Below, piece after piece: positions 17,504-25,146 of a stretch of 64,000 nt of DNA (its first letter is position 1; the number at the start of each line of letters is the position of its first letter). A program made the position numbers and the translations under genes. This DNA is from Pseudomonas sp. P5_109 (GTDB lineage: Bacteria; Pseudomonadota; Gammaproteobacteria; Pseudomonadales; Pseudomonadaceae): contig NZ_CP125380.1 in assembly GCF_034009455.1 (NCBI RefSeq), positions 2,865,501-2,929,500 on the forward strand. The letters are read 5' to 3'. The notes beneath the pieces are model-generated. The model saw nothing but the letters and a program-made list of their open reading frames with translations. It searched no databases and was not told the DNA's origin.

Positions 17504-18724
17504 ATGGACTCGATGATCACGGCAGCCGCCCAGGCGCTGGCGGCGGGCAATCCGCTCGGCGCACTGGACCGCGTGGCCTTGCGTGACGATGCGCCGGCGC
17601 TGGCCCTGCGCGGTATCGCCATGGCGCAACTGGGCGACCTGGTGCGGGCCCGGGCGCTGCTCAAGCGCGCGCAACGAGCTTTCGCGCCCAAAGAAGTGCT
17701 GGCCCGGGCGCGCTGTGTGGTGGCCGAGGCCGAAATCGCCCTGGCTTCGCGGGAGCTCGGCTGGCCGGTCAAGGCGCTCGAAACGGCGCGGGTCACCCTT
17801 GAGCAACACGGTGACCGGGTCAATGCCGCCCATGCGCGGTATCTGCAAATCCGCCGCTTGCTGCTGATCGGTCAACTCGATGAAGCGCAGCAGTTACTGG
17901 CCGGACTCGACCCCGGCGCGTTGCCGCCGGCGTTGCGCGCAACCCATGAGCTGGTGCTGGCGGGGATCGCCATTCGACGCCTGCAATCGAGCGCGGCACG
18001 GGATGCGTTGACCAGGGCCCGGCAGGCAGCCGGTCAAACGGGAATTGCCGCATTGATGGCCGAGGTCGAACACGCTGCGCAACTGCTCGATGCCCCCGCG
18101 GCACGCCTGATTGCCCAAGGGGAAGCACGGCCGCTGTTGCTCGAGGAAGTTGAAGCCTTGCTCAGCTCAACGTCGCTGGTGGTGGATGCCTGCCGCTACG
18201 CCGTGCGTGGCTGTGGCATGTCGGTGTCGCTCGCGACGCGGCCGATCCTGTTCCTGCTGGCCCGCGCATTGGCCGAAGCGTGGCCCGCCGACGTGGCGCG
18301 GGAAACGCTGATCGCCCGGGCGTTCCGCTTGAAGCTCGCGGATGAATCCCATCGCGCCCGGCTTCGCGTGGAAATCGGCAGGCTGCGTCAAGCGCTCAGG
18401 CCCTTGGCCGGCATCACCGCGACAGCTCGCGGTTATGCGCTGCAATCGCCTGTGTGTACCGATGTGGTGACATTGGCGCAACCGGTCGAGGAAAAATTTG
18501 CCGCGGTCTTTGCCTGCCTCGCCGATGGTGAGTCGTGGTCGAGTTCCGCCCTGGCATTGGCGCTGGGCACCAGCCAGCGCACGGTGCAACGGGCGCTCGA
18601 TACACTGGCGGAGCAGGGCAAGGTGCAGTGGTTTGGCCGTGGCCGCGCACGGCGCTGGATGACACCGCCCGTGCCGGGTTTCGCGACGACCTTGTTACTC
18701 CCGGCGCCGCTGCCCGGTGGCTAG
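17504..18724 (+). CDS. TPR-type regulator with BTAD-like and winged-helix domains
   Basis: A 406-residue protein. Residues about 1-215 are Ala/Leu-rich helical repeats resembling TPRs. About 225-310 look like the OmpR-type DNA-binding fold (ILFLLARALAEAWPADVARETLIARAFR then HRARLRVEIGRLRQAL and GYAL). About 325-380 form a second helix-turn-helix (SALALALGTSQRTVQRALDT). Such architecture suggests a one-component regulator. It is divergent from DUF899 and 35 bp upstream of the propeller gene. The exact family is uncertain. Confidence 0.68.
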   Translation: MDSMITAAAQALAAGNPLGALDRVALRDDAPALALRGIAMAQLGDLVRARALLKRAQRAFAPKEVLARARCVVAEAEIALASRELGWPVKALETARVTLEQHGDRVNAAHARYLQIRRLLLIGQLDEAQQLLAGLDPGALPPALRATHELVLAGIAIRRLQSSAARDALTRARQAAGQTGIAALMAEVEHAAQLLDAPAARLIAQGEARPLLLEEVEALLSSTSLVVDACRYAVRGCGMSVSLATRPILFLLARALAEAWPADVARETLIARAFRLKLADESHRARLRVEIGRLRQALRPLAGITATARGYALQSPVCTDVVTLAQPVEEKFAAVFACLADGESWSSSALALALGTSQRTVQRALDTLAEQGKVQWFGRGRARRWMTPPVPGFATTLLLPAPLPGG

Positions 18725-18759
18725 GATGAACGCCACCAACCCCAATGAGGAATGCCGGA

Positions 18760-19392
18760 ATGAAACACGCAACTGCTGAAGTCATTCGTGAATATGGCCC
18801 GTTTGCCGATGTCGACCATGTGTGCGGCGTGACCTGGGACGGCGAAAAGGTCTGGTTCGCCTGCAACGACAAAATCAACGCCCTGGACCCGGAAAGCGGC
18901 AAGGTGCTGAGCTCCATCGATGTCGCCGCCCATGCGGGCACCGCGTTCGATGGCGAGCACCTGTTCCAGATCGCCGAAGACCGCATCCACAAGATCGACC
19001 CGCGCAGCGGCCGCATCCTCTCGACGATTCCTGCGCCTGGCGCAGGCTCCGATTCGGGGCTGACCTGGGCCGAAGGGACGTTGTGGGTGGGCCAGTACCG
19101 CGAACGCAAGATCCACCAGATCGACCCCGAGACGGGCAAGATCCTGCGCACCATCGAATCCAACCGCTACGTCACCGGCGTGACCTGGGTGCAAGGCTCG
19201 CTGTGGCATGGCACCTGGGAGGGCGACAAGAGTGAACTGCGGCGCATCGACTCGCAAACCGGTGAAGTGCTGGAGAGCCTCAAGATGCCGGAGGGCGTCG
19301 GCGTGTCGGGACTGGAGTCCGATGGCGGCGAGCGGTTGTTCTGCGGTGGTGGGGGTAGCGGCAAGGTGAGGGTGGTGCGCCGGCCTTCGTGA
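18760..19392 (+). CDS. Beta-propeller (YncE / glutamine-cyclotransferase-like) protein
   Basis: A 210-residue protein made of repeated blades, for example INALDPESGKVLSSI, IHKIDPRSGRILSTI, IHQIDPETGKILRTI and LRRIDSQTGEVLESL. This spacing is typical of YncE-like or glutaminyl-peptide cyclotransferase-like propellers. No signal peptide is visible, so it may be cytoplasmic. The start MKHAT at 18760 has GAGGAA in front. It follows the regulator gene by 35 bp and may be cotranscribed. Confidence 0.75.
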   Translation: MKHATAEVIREYGPFADVDHVCGVTWDGEKVWFACNDKINALDPESGKVLSSIDVAAHAGTAFDGEHLFQIAEDRIHKIDPRSGRILSTIPAPGAGSDSGLTWAEGTLWVGQYRERKIHQIDPETGKILRTIESNRYVTGVTWVQGSLWHGTWEGDKSELRRIDSQTGEVLESLKMPEGVGVSGLESDGGERLFCGGGGSGKVRVVRRPS

Positions 19393-19404
19393 AGCACGGA
19401 CGCA

Positions 19405-20192
19405 GAGCAAGCCTGCTCCCACATTGTCCAGGGTGTACGCAGATATCGCGTTCGACGCAAATCAACTGTGCGGGCTTGCTCGCGAAGACGGTGGGTCAGG
19501 CGCCATGGATGTTGAATGTGCCGGCCTCTTCGCGAGCAAGCCCGCTCCCACATTCTTCGAGGGTGTACGCAGATTTCGCGTTCGACGCAAATCAACTGTG
19601 GGAGCGGGCTTGCTCGCGATGGCGGTGGGTCAGGCGCCATGGATGTTGAATGTGCCGGCCTCTTCGCGAGCAAGCCCGCTCCCACATTGCTCGCGGGGGT
19701 ACGCAGATATCGCATTCGACGCAAATCAACTGTGGGAGCGGGCTTGCTCGCGAAGGCGGTGGGTCAGGCGCCATGGATGTTGAATGTGCCGGCCTCTTCG
19801 CGAGCAAGCCCGCTCCCACATTCTTCGAGGGTGTACGCAGATTTCGCGTTCGACGCAAATCAACTGTGGGAGCGGGCTTGCTCGCGAAGACGGTGTGTCA
19901 GGCGCCATGGATGTTGAATGTGCCGGCCTCTTCGCGAGCAAGCCCGCTCCCACATTCTTCGAGGGTGTACGCAGATATCGCATTCGACGCAAATCAACTG
20001 TGGGAGCGGGCTTGCTCGCGATGGCGGTGGGTCAGGCGCCATGGATGTTGAATGTGCCGGCCTCTTCGCGAGCAAGCCCGCTCCCACATTCTTCGAGGGT
20101 GTACGCAGATATCGCATTCGACGCAAATCAACTGTGGGAGCGGGCTTGCTCGCGAAGACGGTGTGTCAGGCGCTATGGATGTTGAATGTGCC
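19405..20192. repeat. Six-copy 134-bp tandem array built around a REPIN
   Basis: The marker TTCGACGCAAATCAACTGTG recurs at 19451, 19581, 19715, 19849, 19983 and 20117; steps are 130 then 134 four times. Each unit holds an inverted REP pair (TGTGGGAGCGGGCTTGCTCG ... CGAGCAAGCCCGCTCCCACA) plus about 48 bp of non-REP spacer. The first copy lacks four bases of the REP. Units differ at a few sites (GATGGCGG / GAAGACGG, AGATATCGCA / AGATTTCGCG). The array fills the gap between the propeller and GFA genes. A period of 134 is not a multiple of three, so it is not a coding repeat. Confidence 0.95.
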
Positions 20193-20594
20193 TCAGTCCG
20201 TCTGAGGATGCTGATCGCTGATGTCGTGCCAGTCCGCTTTCGAGCCGACATGCACATGTTTTTGCTTGCGGGGGCGCAGCGGCGTATCCAGGGTGCCGAG
20301 GGCAATCGAAACCCAGTCGGAAAATGCGCCTGTCGAGTCAGTCCAGAACAGTGAAGATCCACAGCGGCAACAGAACCGCCGCGTGACGCCTTTGGACGAT
20401 TCATAGGCCATCAGCGAATCAGTGCCGGTCATGATCGATAGCGCCGAGGCGGGTGTGCTCGCGTAGGTCGCAAACGCAGCCCCATGGCTCTTTCGGCATT
20501 GGCCGCAATGGCAATGGGTGACGGCTTTCAGCTCGCTCGACAAGCCATATTTAACGGTGCCGCAGAGGCAACTGCCCCGGTGAAACTCATCCAT
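20193..20594 (-). CDS. GFA-family zinc-binding protein
   Basis: A 133-residue protein of the glutathione-dependent formaldehyde-activating (GFA/CENP-V) fold. It has GSCLCGTVKY, CHCGQCRKSHGAAF and FCCRCGSSLFW, the Cys sets that bind two zinc ions. Family members include glutathione-hydroxymethyl synthase but most are uncharacterised. The stop codon touches the last unit of the 134-bp array, so the C-terminal residues may have been altered by array growth. Confidence 0.85.
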   Translation of the reverse strand: MDEFHRGSCLCGTVKYGLSSELKAVTHCHCGQCRKSHGAAFATYASTPASALSIMTGTDSLMAYESSKGVTRRFCCRCGSSLFWTDSTGAFSDWVSIALGTLDTPLRPRKQKHVHVGSKADWHDISDQHPQTD

Positions 20595-20672
20595 GTAACG
20601 TCATCTCCTTGTCGATAGTATTTTTGTTTCCTGCCGGGTTTTCTGCTGGTCGAAATCGGTCTAAAAGCCTGG

Positions 20673-20700
20673 TTGGCAATCGCGCCTGTTTTGCTATTCT
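20673..20700 (+). promoter_or_regulatory. Sigma-70 promoter of the candidate structured RNA
   Basis: TTGGCA (20673-20678), a 16-bp spacer and TATTCT (20695-20700). Transcription would start near 20707, directly before the 5' strand of the closing helix of the RNA. No coding region on this strand follows, which supports an RNA gene. Confidence 0.6.
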
Positions 20701-20706
20701 CAATCC

Positions 20707-20952
20707 TGTAGGTGAAGACGCAGACTGATGCGCAAAAGGATAGCAAGGAGACGTGGGGCGCGTTCCGAAGGGTACACGGTTAGAAAGATCCCCGCGCTGG
20801 GATCCAGCCCTTATGCCGTGTGAAGCAGAAGAGTTCCATTACGGTTTCACGACTCTTTTGTGGGAGGCCTGATAAACCTTGTAAGCCGGAGACCAGCACC
20901 GGCCACCTACTTGTTACATTCACCCACAAAGCCCGCTCAGAGCGGGCTTTTT
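20707..20952 (+). ncRNA. Candidate structured RNA, about 245 nt
   Basis: The 5' end GTAGGTG (20708-20714) pairs with CACCTAC (20904-20910), enclosing about 190 nt. Inside are stems ACACGG/CCGTGT (20774/20816) with nested GATCCC/GGGATC (20787/20799), AAGAGT/ACTCTT (20829/20852) and GCCGG/CCGGC (20885/20899). A terminator ends it. The stretch GTGGGAGGCC ... AAGCCGGAGACC resembles the 3' half of cobalamin riboswitches, but the conserved 5' core is not evident. There is no open frame and no plus-strand gene after the terminator. It could be a diverged or orphan riboswitch, or an unrelated small RNA with several GGA motifs. Confidence 0.5.
20928..20952 (+). terminator. Rho-independent terminator of the candidate RNA
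   Basis: AAAGCCCGCT, loop CAG, AGCGGGCTTT and a continuing T-run: a strong intrinsic terminator on the plus strand. Confidence 0.85.
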
Positions 20953-20991
20953 AATGCCCGTACGGTGGGGCTGGCCGGGGATTCAAGTACC

Positions 20992-21091
20992 TGTAGGAGC
21001 CGGCTTGCTGGCGATGGACCCAAGTCCGCCGAGTGAGTCCAGATAGCACGCGTTATCGTTAACGACCTTCGCCAGCAAGCCGGCTCCTACA
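20992..21091. repeat. REPIN (TGTAGGAGCCGGCTTGCTGGCGA type)
   Basis: Inverted pair TGTAGGAGCCGGCTTGCTGG ... CCAGCAAGCCGGCTCCTACA. It is flanked on both sides by a related 36-bp direct repeat (starting TAATGCCCG at 20952 and 21133). Confidence 0.9.
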
Positions 21092-21164
21092 AGGGACCTG
21101 CCCACGCCGAAATGAAGTGACCTCCAAACCTGTTAATGCCCGCACGGTGAGGCTGGCCGGCGGC

Positions 21165-22025
21165 TCAAGGCGCGCCAAACAGCATTGTCCAGTAAACACC
21201 ATTGTCGCTGCGCGCGTTGGCGGCGTACGCGGCACCGACCTGGGTGAACATCGGGTTCATCAGGTTGGCGCAATGCCCGGGGCTGGCGAGCCAGCCGGCC
21301 ATGGCCTTGCTCGGGGAGCCTTGCCCGGCGGCGATGTTTTCACCGATCTGGCGGCCACGGTAACCGGCGGCCCTGGCGCGGTCGGAGGGCATGTCGCCGT
21401 CGGGGTCCTGGTGGGCGAAATAGTTGCCGTAGGCCATGGCCTTGCTGTGGCTTTGTGCAGCGGAACCCAAGGCCGAACTCCAGGACAGCGGTCGCGCGGC
21501 GGCGAAACGCTGGCGACCGCACAGGCGCGGTTTGCCCCGGGCTGCGTTGACCTGCGCCAGCAACGCCTGGGCGGCGCTGCGTGGATCGCCGGTTTGCCCG
21601 TCGAGTACCGGCTTGGCAAGTACCACTTGCCACTCACTGCCGGCGCGGCTGACGCCGATATCGGCGTATTGGTTGTCGAGCAGCGCGGCGCAGTGCTCGT
21701 CCTGGAACATATCGAACGCTTCTTCGGCATCCCGTGCACCCACCACGCGGATCGACCGCACCATGGTGGCCTGATAGCCGGAAGCCTTTAACCGGTCCCG
21801 CAACCCACCGCCGTAGCCAACGGGCAGGGCCAGGTTCGATTTCAGCCTCAGGGGTGATAAACGTTGCGTCGGTCGCCGGTCGCAGCCTTGCGGATGGGCG
21901 CGATAGTCGTTGATGGCGTCGACCAGTTGTCGTTGCCCATCGGCGTGGGCGGGGCTGGCGAAAACGGGGAGCAGGGAGAACAGGCACAGCGAAGAAAAGC
22001 GCAAGGCAACGACAGTTTGGCGCAT
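21165..22025 (-). CDS. Secreted CAP-domain (SCP/PR-1) protein
   Basis: A 286-residue exported protein. The start MRQTV at 22025 begins a signal peptide ending in SPAHA; earlier in-frame codons are non-coding in look. The C-terminal CAP domain has LSWSSALGSAAQSHSKAMA, NYFAHQDPDGDMPSDRARAAGY, IGENIAAGQ and WLASPGHCANLMNP, with the expected His and Glu residues. The N-terminal half (YRAHPQGCDRR, LPVGYGGGLRDRL) is a separate region seen in CAP proteins of Pseudomonas. Function unknown; related proteins are secreted enzymes or binders. Confidence 0.85.
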   Translation of the reverse strand: MRQTVVALRFSSLCLFSLLPVFASPAHADGQRQLVDAINDYRAHPQGCDRRPTQRLSPLRLKSNLALPVGYGGGLRDRLKASGYQATMVRSIRVVGARDAEEAFDMFQDEHCAALLDNQYADIGVSRAGSEWQVVLAKPVLDGQTGDPRSAAQALLAQVNAARGKPRLCGRQRFAAARPLSWSSALGSAAQSHSKAMAYGNYFAHQDPDGDMPSDRARAAGYRGRQIGENIAAGQGSPSKAMAGWLASPGHCANLMNPMFTQVGAAYAANARSDNGVYWTMLFGAP

Positions 22026-22164
22026 GGACGGACAACTCGAATGAGATGACGACGATAGGAGAGGAAAAAACGCTGGGGTATGACTGGCTTCCTGGAACAA
22101 GGTTCACGGCGAACGTGAACCTGTTTATTGTCGGAGCGAAATGTCCGACGAAGGGTAGGTCTTC

Positions 22165-22264
22165 TGTGGGAGCGGGCTTGCTCGCGATGGACTCCAGGAC
22201 ACCGCTGGGTGTCAGGCAGCCAGCGTTATCGTTAGCGCCCATCGCGAGCAGGCTCGCTCCTACA
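22165..22264. repeat. REPIN with two slightly different arms
   Basis: TGTGGGAGCGGGCTTGCTCG ... CGAGCAGGCTCGCTCCTACA; the arms belong to related but non-identical REP variants. Confidence 0.85.
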
Positions 22265-22279
22265 GGGTGCTGGGGCGGG

Positions 22280-22654
22280 TCAGTCCATACAGGCGTACAC
22301 CACCAACTCCACCAGCATTTCTTCCCGGGCCAAACCTGCCACGACTATGGCAGCACGATTGGGGTAGGGCGCCTGGAAGTACTCGGCGTAGACGGCATTC
22401 ACGGTTGCCAGATAACTGCGGTCGGTGACGTAGATCAGCACCTGGGTGACCGCGTCCAGCGAACTGCCGGCGGCTTGCAGGGTATGGCGCAGGTTGTCCA
22501 GGGTTTGCCGGGTTTGCGCTTCGATGCCGCCGCTCACCACCTGGCCCTGACGGTCGATGGGGATTTGCGCGGTGTACAGCGTGCCGTTGCCGACAACCGC
22601 CCATTCCAATGGCGCGCGCGAGGCAAAGAGATCGGTCTTGATCGCCTGTTTCAT
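22280..22654 (-). CDS. RidA family protein
   Basis: A 124-residue RidA/YjgF protein: VVGNGTLYTAQIPIDRQGQVVSGG, then QTLDNLRHTLQAAGSSLDAVTQVLIYV and NRAAIVVAGLAREEMLVELV. The Arg in YPNRAAIVV fits the substrate-binding position of active RidA. It is the last gene of the minus-strand operon that starts at 29249, 29 bp after DUF3726. It suggests that the pathway forms an enamine or imine. Confidence 0.87.
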   Translation of the reverse strand: MKQAIKTDLFASRAPLEWAVVGNGTLYTAQIPIDRQGQVVSGGIEAQTRQTLDNLRHTLQAAGSSLDAVTQVLIYVTDRSYLATVNAVYAEYFQAPYPNRAAIVVAGLAREEMLVELVVYACMD

Positions 22655-22683
22655 GGATGATTCCTGATGCAGATTTGAGGGTT

Positions 22684-23406
22684 TTATCGGGTGTCGCTGC
22701 CTTCGCCGGCGCCACGGCGACGGGATTCTTCGGTGCTTTCCACCAGCACCCGCTCACCGAGTTTCTTCAACTGGGCCCAGACTTCATCATTGACCTGCAG
22801 CCCACCCGCGGGGGTTGGCTGACTGTGTTCAAACGTCGGGGCCGCGTCTTCGGCACTCAGCCGTGGCAGCAGCGCGAAGTGCCTGGACATCAGCACGTTG
22901 ATGCTTTGCTCGTCGCCCTGCGCCGGTTGCGGCAGGTCATACACGCGCAAGGCCGGGTGGGTGTTCCCGGCGCTGAAGGTGGCCACCAGTTCCTGCCGGG
23001 CATCGCGCCAATACACACAAAAGTTCAGGCCTTCTCCGGCACAGCGCGCCAGGTAGCCCAGCAGCAGAATGCGGTTGTGGCAGTGACGAATGCGGATCAG
23101 CGCACTACCGCCACGCAAGGCCTTGCCCACCCCCAGTTCGATGGCCTGGGCGGCGCAGCGCAACACGCTTTGGCCATGGGCATCGAGGGTCAGTTGCGTG
23201 GCGTCTTCGTAGCAGGTTTCGATGGGCCGATCGACTTCATCGTGAAGAAAGTCCAAGGCCTTTTTCAGCGCGCCGATGCCGTCGAGGCCTTGCTGTTGCA
23301 GCCTGGCGATCATCTCGGCGGCGTCGTCGCAATCACCGGGCGCAAAACCGATGCCTTCGAAGGCCTTGCGGCAGATCACCTGGATTTCATTGAGTGATAC
23401 GCGCAT
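22684..23406 (-). CDS. DUF3726 domain protein
   Basis: A 240-residue cytoplasmic protein. The opening RVSLNEIQVICRKAFEGIGF and DCDDAAEMIARLQQQGLDGI match DUF3726. The fold hints at malate/ureidoglycolate-dehydrogenase-like N-termini, but the catalytic part is not clear and function is unknown. Its ATG is one base after the stop of the upstream 571-aa gene (TGAAATG), so the two are translationally coupled and probably work together. Confidence 0.75.
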   Translation of the reverse strand: MRVSLNEIQVICRKAFEGIGFAPGDCDDAAEMIARLQQQGLDGIGALKKALDFLHDEVDRPIETCYEDATQLTLDAHGQSVLRCAAQAIELGVGKALRGGSALIRIRHCHNRILLLGYLARCAGEGLNFCVYWRDARQELVATFSAGNTHPALRVYDLPQPAQGDEQSINVLMSRHFALLPRLSAEDAAPTFEHSQPTPAGGLQVNDEVWAQLKKLGERVLVESTEESRRRGAGEGSDTR

Positions 23407-23407
23407 T

Positions 23408-25123
23408 TCAGAGTGCTCCGGCAGCGTTGGTCAGTTCAGGCATGACGGCGAAATTCCAGTCGTCGGCGAACGGCTGGCCGATCTCGCTGACCAGCGGTGC
23501 CCCCTGGAACAAGGTGATGCGCACCCAGCGGCTGGACTTGGGGTCGAACTTGCCAGCGCCGAAGAACGCCAGTTTGCAGCGCAGCAAGTGGATCGGCAGC
23601 ATGCCGCGGTCCATCAGGTTGGCGCGGATCTCGCCGAAGGCGCAGCGGGCCATGCCCTGCAGGCGGCAGACAGTGCCTTTGAACTGCGGCAGTGCCAGCA
23701 GAAAGTGCGCGGTCAATTGCCGTGGGTGTTGCTCGCGGTAGGCCAGCAGGGCGCGATGACAACGTTGAATGTTGTGCGCGATCCCCAACTGCATTTCTTT
23801 CTCTGCGCCTGGCTCCATGGCCCGTTCGCCGAGGCGTGGCTCTTCCTTTTCCGCCGAGCGATACCAGAAGAAGTGGTTGGCCTCGGCACCGCTCAAGTCG
23901 TACTCGAGCGCCCAGCGGTACTCGGTCTCGATGAGGTCGCTCAGTTCATCCAGCGGCATCTCGGCATTCAGGCGAAACCCCTCGTTGACCGACATCTGCC
24001 CGGCCAGCGGATCGACCTGTTCGGGGTACAACTCCAGCAGCAGGCTGACCAGCAGTTCCTGGCAACCGGCGCCGACGTTCACGTCGGCCCAGGCTTGCAG
24101 GCGCGACCACAAGCCGGCGTTGACCGACTGGCCGGTGAACCACTCGGCCAGATGATCGAGATCGGCCAGCGTCTGCTGGTCGATACCGCTTTGTCGTTGG
24201 TCATCGGTGCGGGTTTGCTGCAAGTGTTGACGGGCCCGTTGCAGCAATGCCTGGAAGCGCTGCGCCTGAGGCACGTCAGCTGCTTGGGCCAGCACCAACC
24301 CCAACGCCGTTTCCCGCGCCCACATCCACTGGTTGACCAGTTGCGGGTGGTTGATCAGGAACGGCGCCATGCCCAGTCCCGTGGAATTGCCGACTCCAAG
24401 GTAACGCTGCAGGGCCGGGGCCAGACCCACCGCCCGCTGCGGGTTGCGCGCCCGGGCCATGTGCTCGATCTGTTCGATGCTGAAATGCCGCAGCAGGTAC
24501 ACGGTAAACATTTGCGCACTGAAGGGTTGCGTGAAGTCCGCCGTGCCTTGCAGGCAACTGAAGTCGGCGATGCCGAACTTGCCGTTGCCGTATACCGCGG
24601 TGGTGCGATACAGGTAGCCGACCTCGGCCAGTTGCCGAGGGTCTGGCTGGCAACCTTCGGCCAGCGCTTCGAGGAAACGCTCGAAGTTGCGCAGGCTGCG
24701 GTTGGCCCGCGACAGCACCAACACTCGCGAATCGAATCGCCCGGCTTCCTGCAGCGGCACATTGCGTCGCAAGTCAGCCAATTGCTGCTCGTCGACGTCG
24801 CCGGCGAGCAGGACAAAACTGACGTCCCACTGATCGGCAATGACCCGGTCGCTGCGCTTTTCCGGTGGCAGGTACATGGAAAAAATGACGCAGTGATAAT
24901 GGGCACTGGCGGTGTCGATGCGGTAGATCGCCGTACCAAAGCCCTCGGCGTCCAGGTCGAAGCAGGTGCGCTGGATGCGCCACTGCTCGTTCATCATCCG
25001 CCGCATGCTGCTGCGCACGAAACTCAAGCGGCTCTGAAAGTGACTGCCCAGCCGCTCCAGGTCCATGACCCGGGCGGCGGGCCGCAAGGTCGGAGAGGTG
25101 TCTGCGTCGGTGTGCGACATCAT
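23408..25123 (-). CDS. Uncharacterised 571-residue protein of the BCCT operon
   Basis: No family recognised. The protein is soluble, without signal or membrane segments. It is rich in Trp, Arg and Leu, with blocks such as NEQWRIQRTCFDLDAEGFGT near residue 50, DQWDVSFVLLAGD, GTADFTQPFSAQMFTVYLLR, YRWALEYDLSGAEANHFFWYRS and LMDRGMLPIHLL. Starts at 25123, 25144 and 25147 are possible; 25123 has AGGA six bases before it. It follows the BCCT gene directly and is coupled to DUF3726. The pair may form one enzyme or complex of the operon's pathway. Confidence 0.7.
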   Translation of the reverse strand: MMSHTDADTSPTLRPAARVMDLERLGSHFQSRLSFVRSSMRRMMNEQWRIQRTCFDLDAEGFGTAIYRIDTASAHYHCVIFSMYLPPEKRSDRVIADQWDVSFVLLAGDVDEQQLADLRRNVPLQEAGRFDSRVLVLSRANRSLRNFERFLEALAEGCQPDPRQLAEVGYLYRTTAVYGNGKFGIADFSCLQGTADFTQPFSAQMFTVYLLRHFSIEQIEHMARARNPQRAVGLAPALQRYLGVGNSTGLGMAPFLINHPQLVNQWMWARETALGLVLAQAADVPQAQRFQALLQRARQHLQQTRTDDQRQSGIDQQTLADLDHLAEWFTGQSVNAGLWSRLQAWADVNVGAGCQELLVSLLLELYPEQVDPLAGQMSVNEGFRLNAEMPLDELSDLIETEYRWALEYDLSGAEANHFFWYRSAEKEEPRLGERAMEPGAEKEMQLGIAHNIQRCHRALLAYREQHPRQLTAHFLLALPQFKGTVCRLQGMARCAFGEIRANLMDRGMLPIHLLRCKLAFFGAGKFDPKSSRWVRITLFQGAPLVSEIGQPFADDWNFAVMPELTNAAGAL

Positions 25124-25146
25124 TGCGATTCCTGAACTGTTCATCA

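Noticed and set aside
19405..20192. CRISPR array
   Set aside because: The repeating unit is 134 bp with near-identical spacers and REP palindromes; there are no cas genes.
19424..20354. Series of overlapping 88-136-codon frames within the tandem array
   Set aside because: They recur every 134 bp in changing frames and translate REP sequence; they are a by-product of the repeat.
20707..20952. Definite cobalamin riboswitch
   Set aside because: Only the 3' part resembles the B12 family; the conserved 5' core and a downstream B12-related gene are missing. Kept as an unclassified RNA.
23276..25135. A 619-codon open frame on the plus strand
   Set aside because: Antisense to the 571-aa protein. 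That protein is preferred because it is coupled with DUF3726 and the BCCT gene and has a ribosome site.
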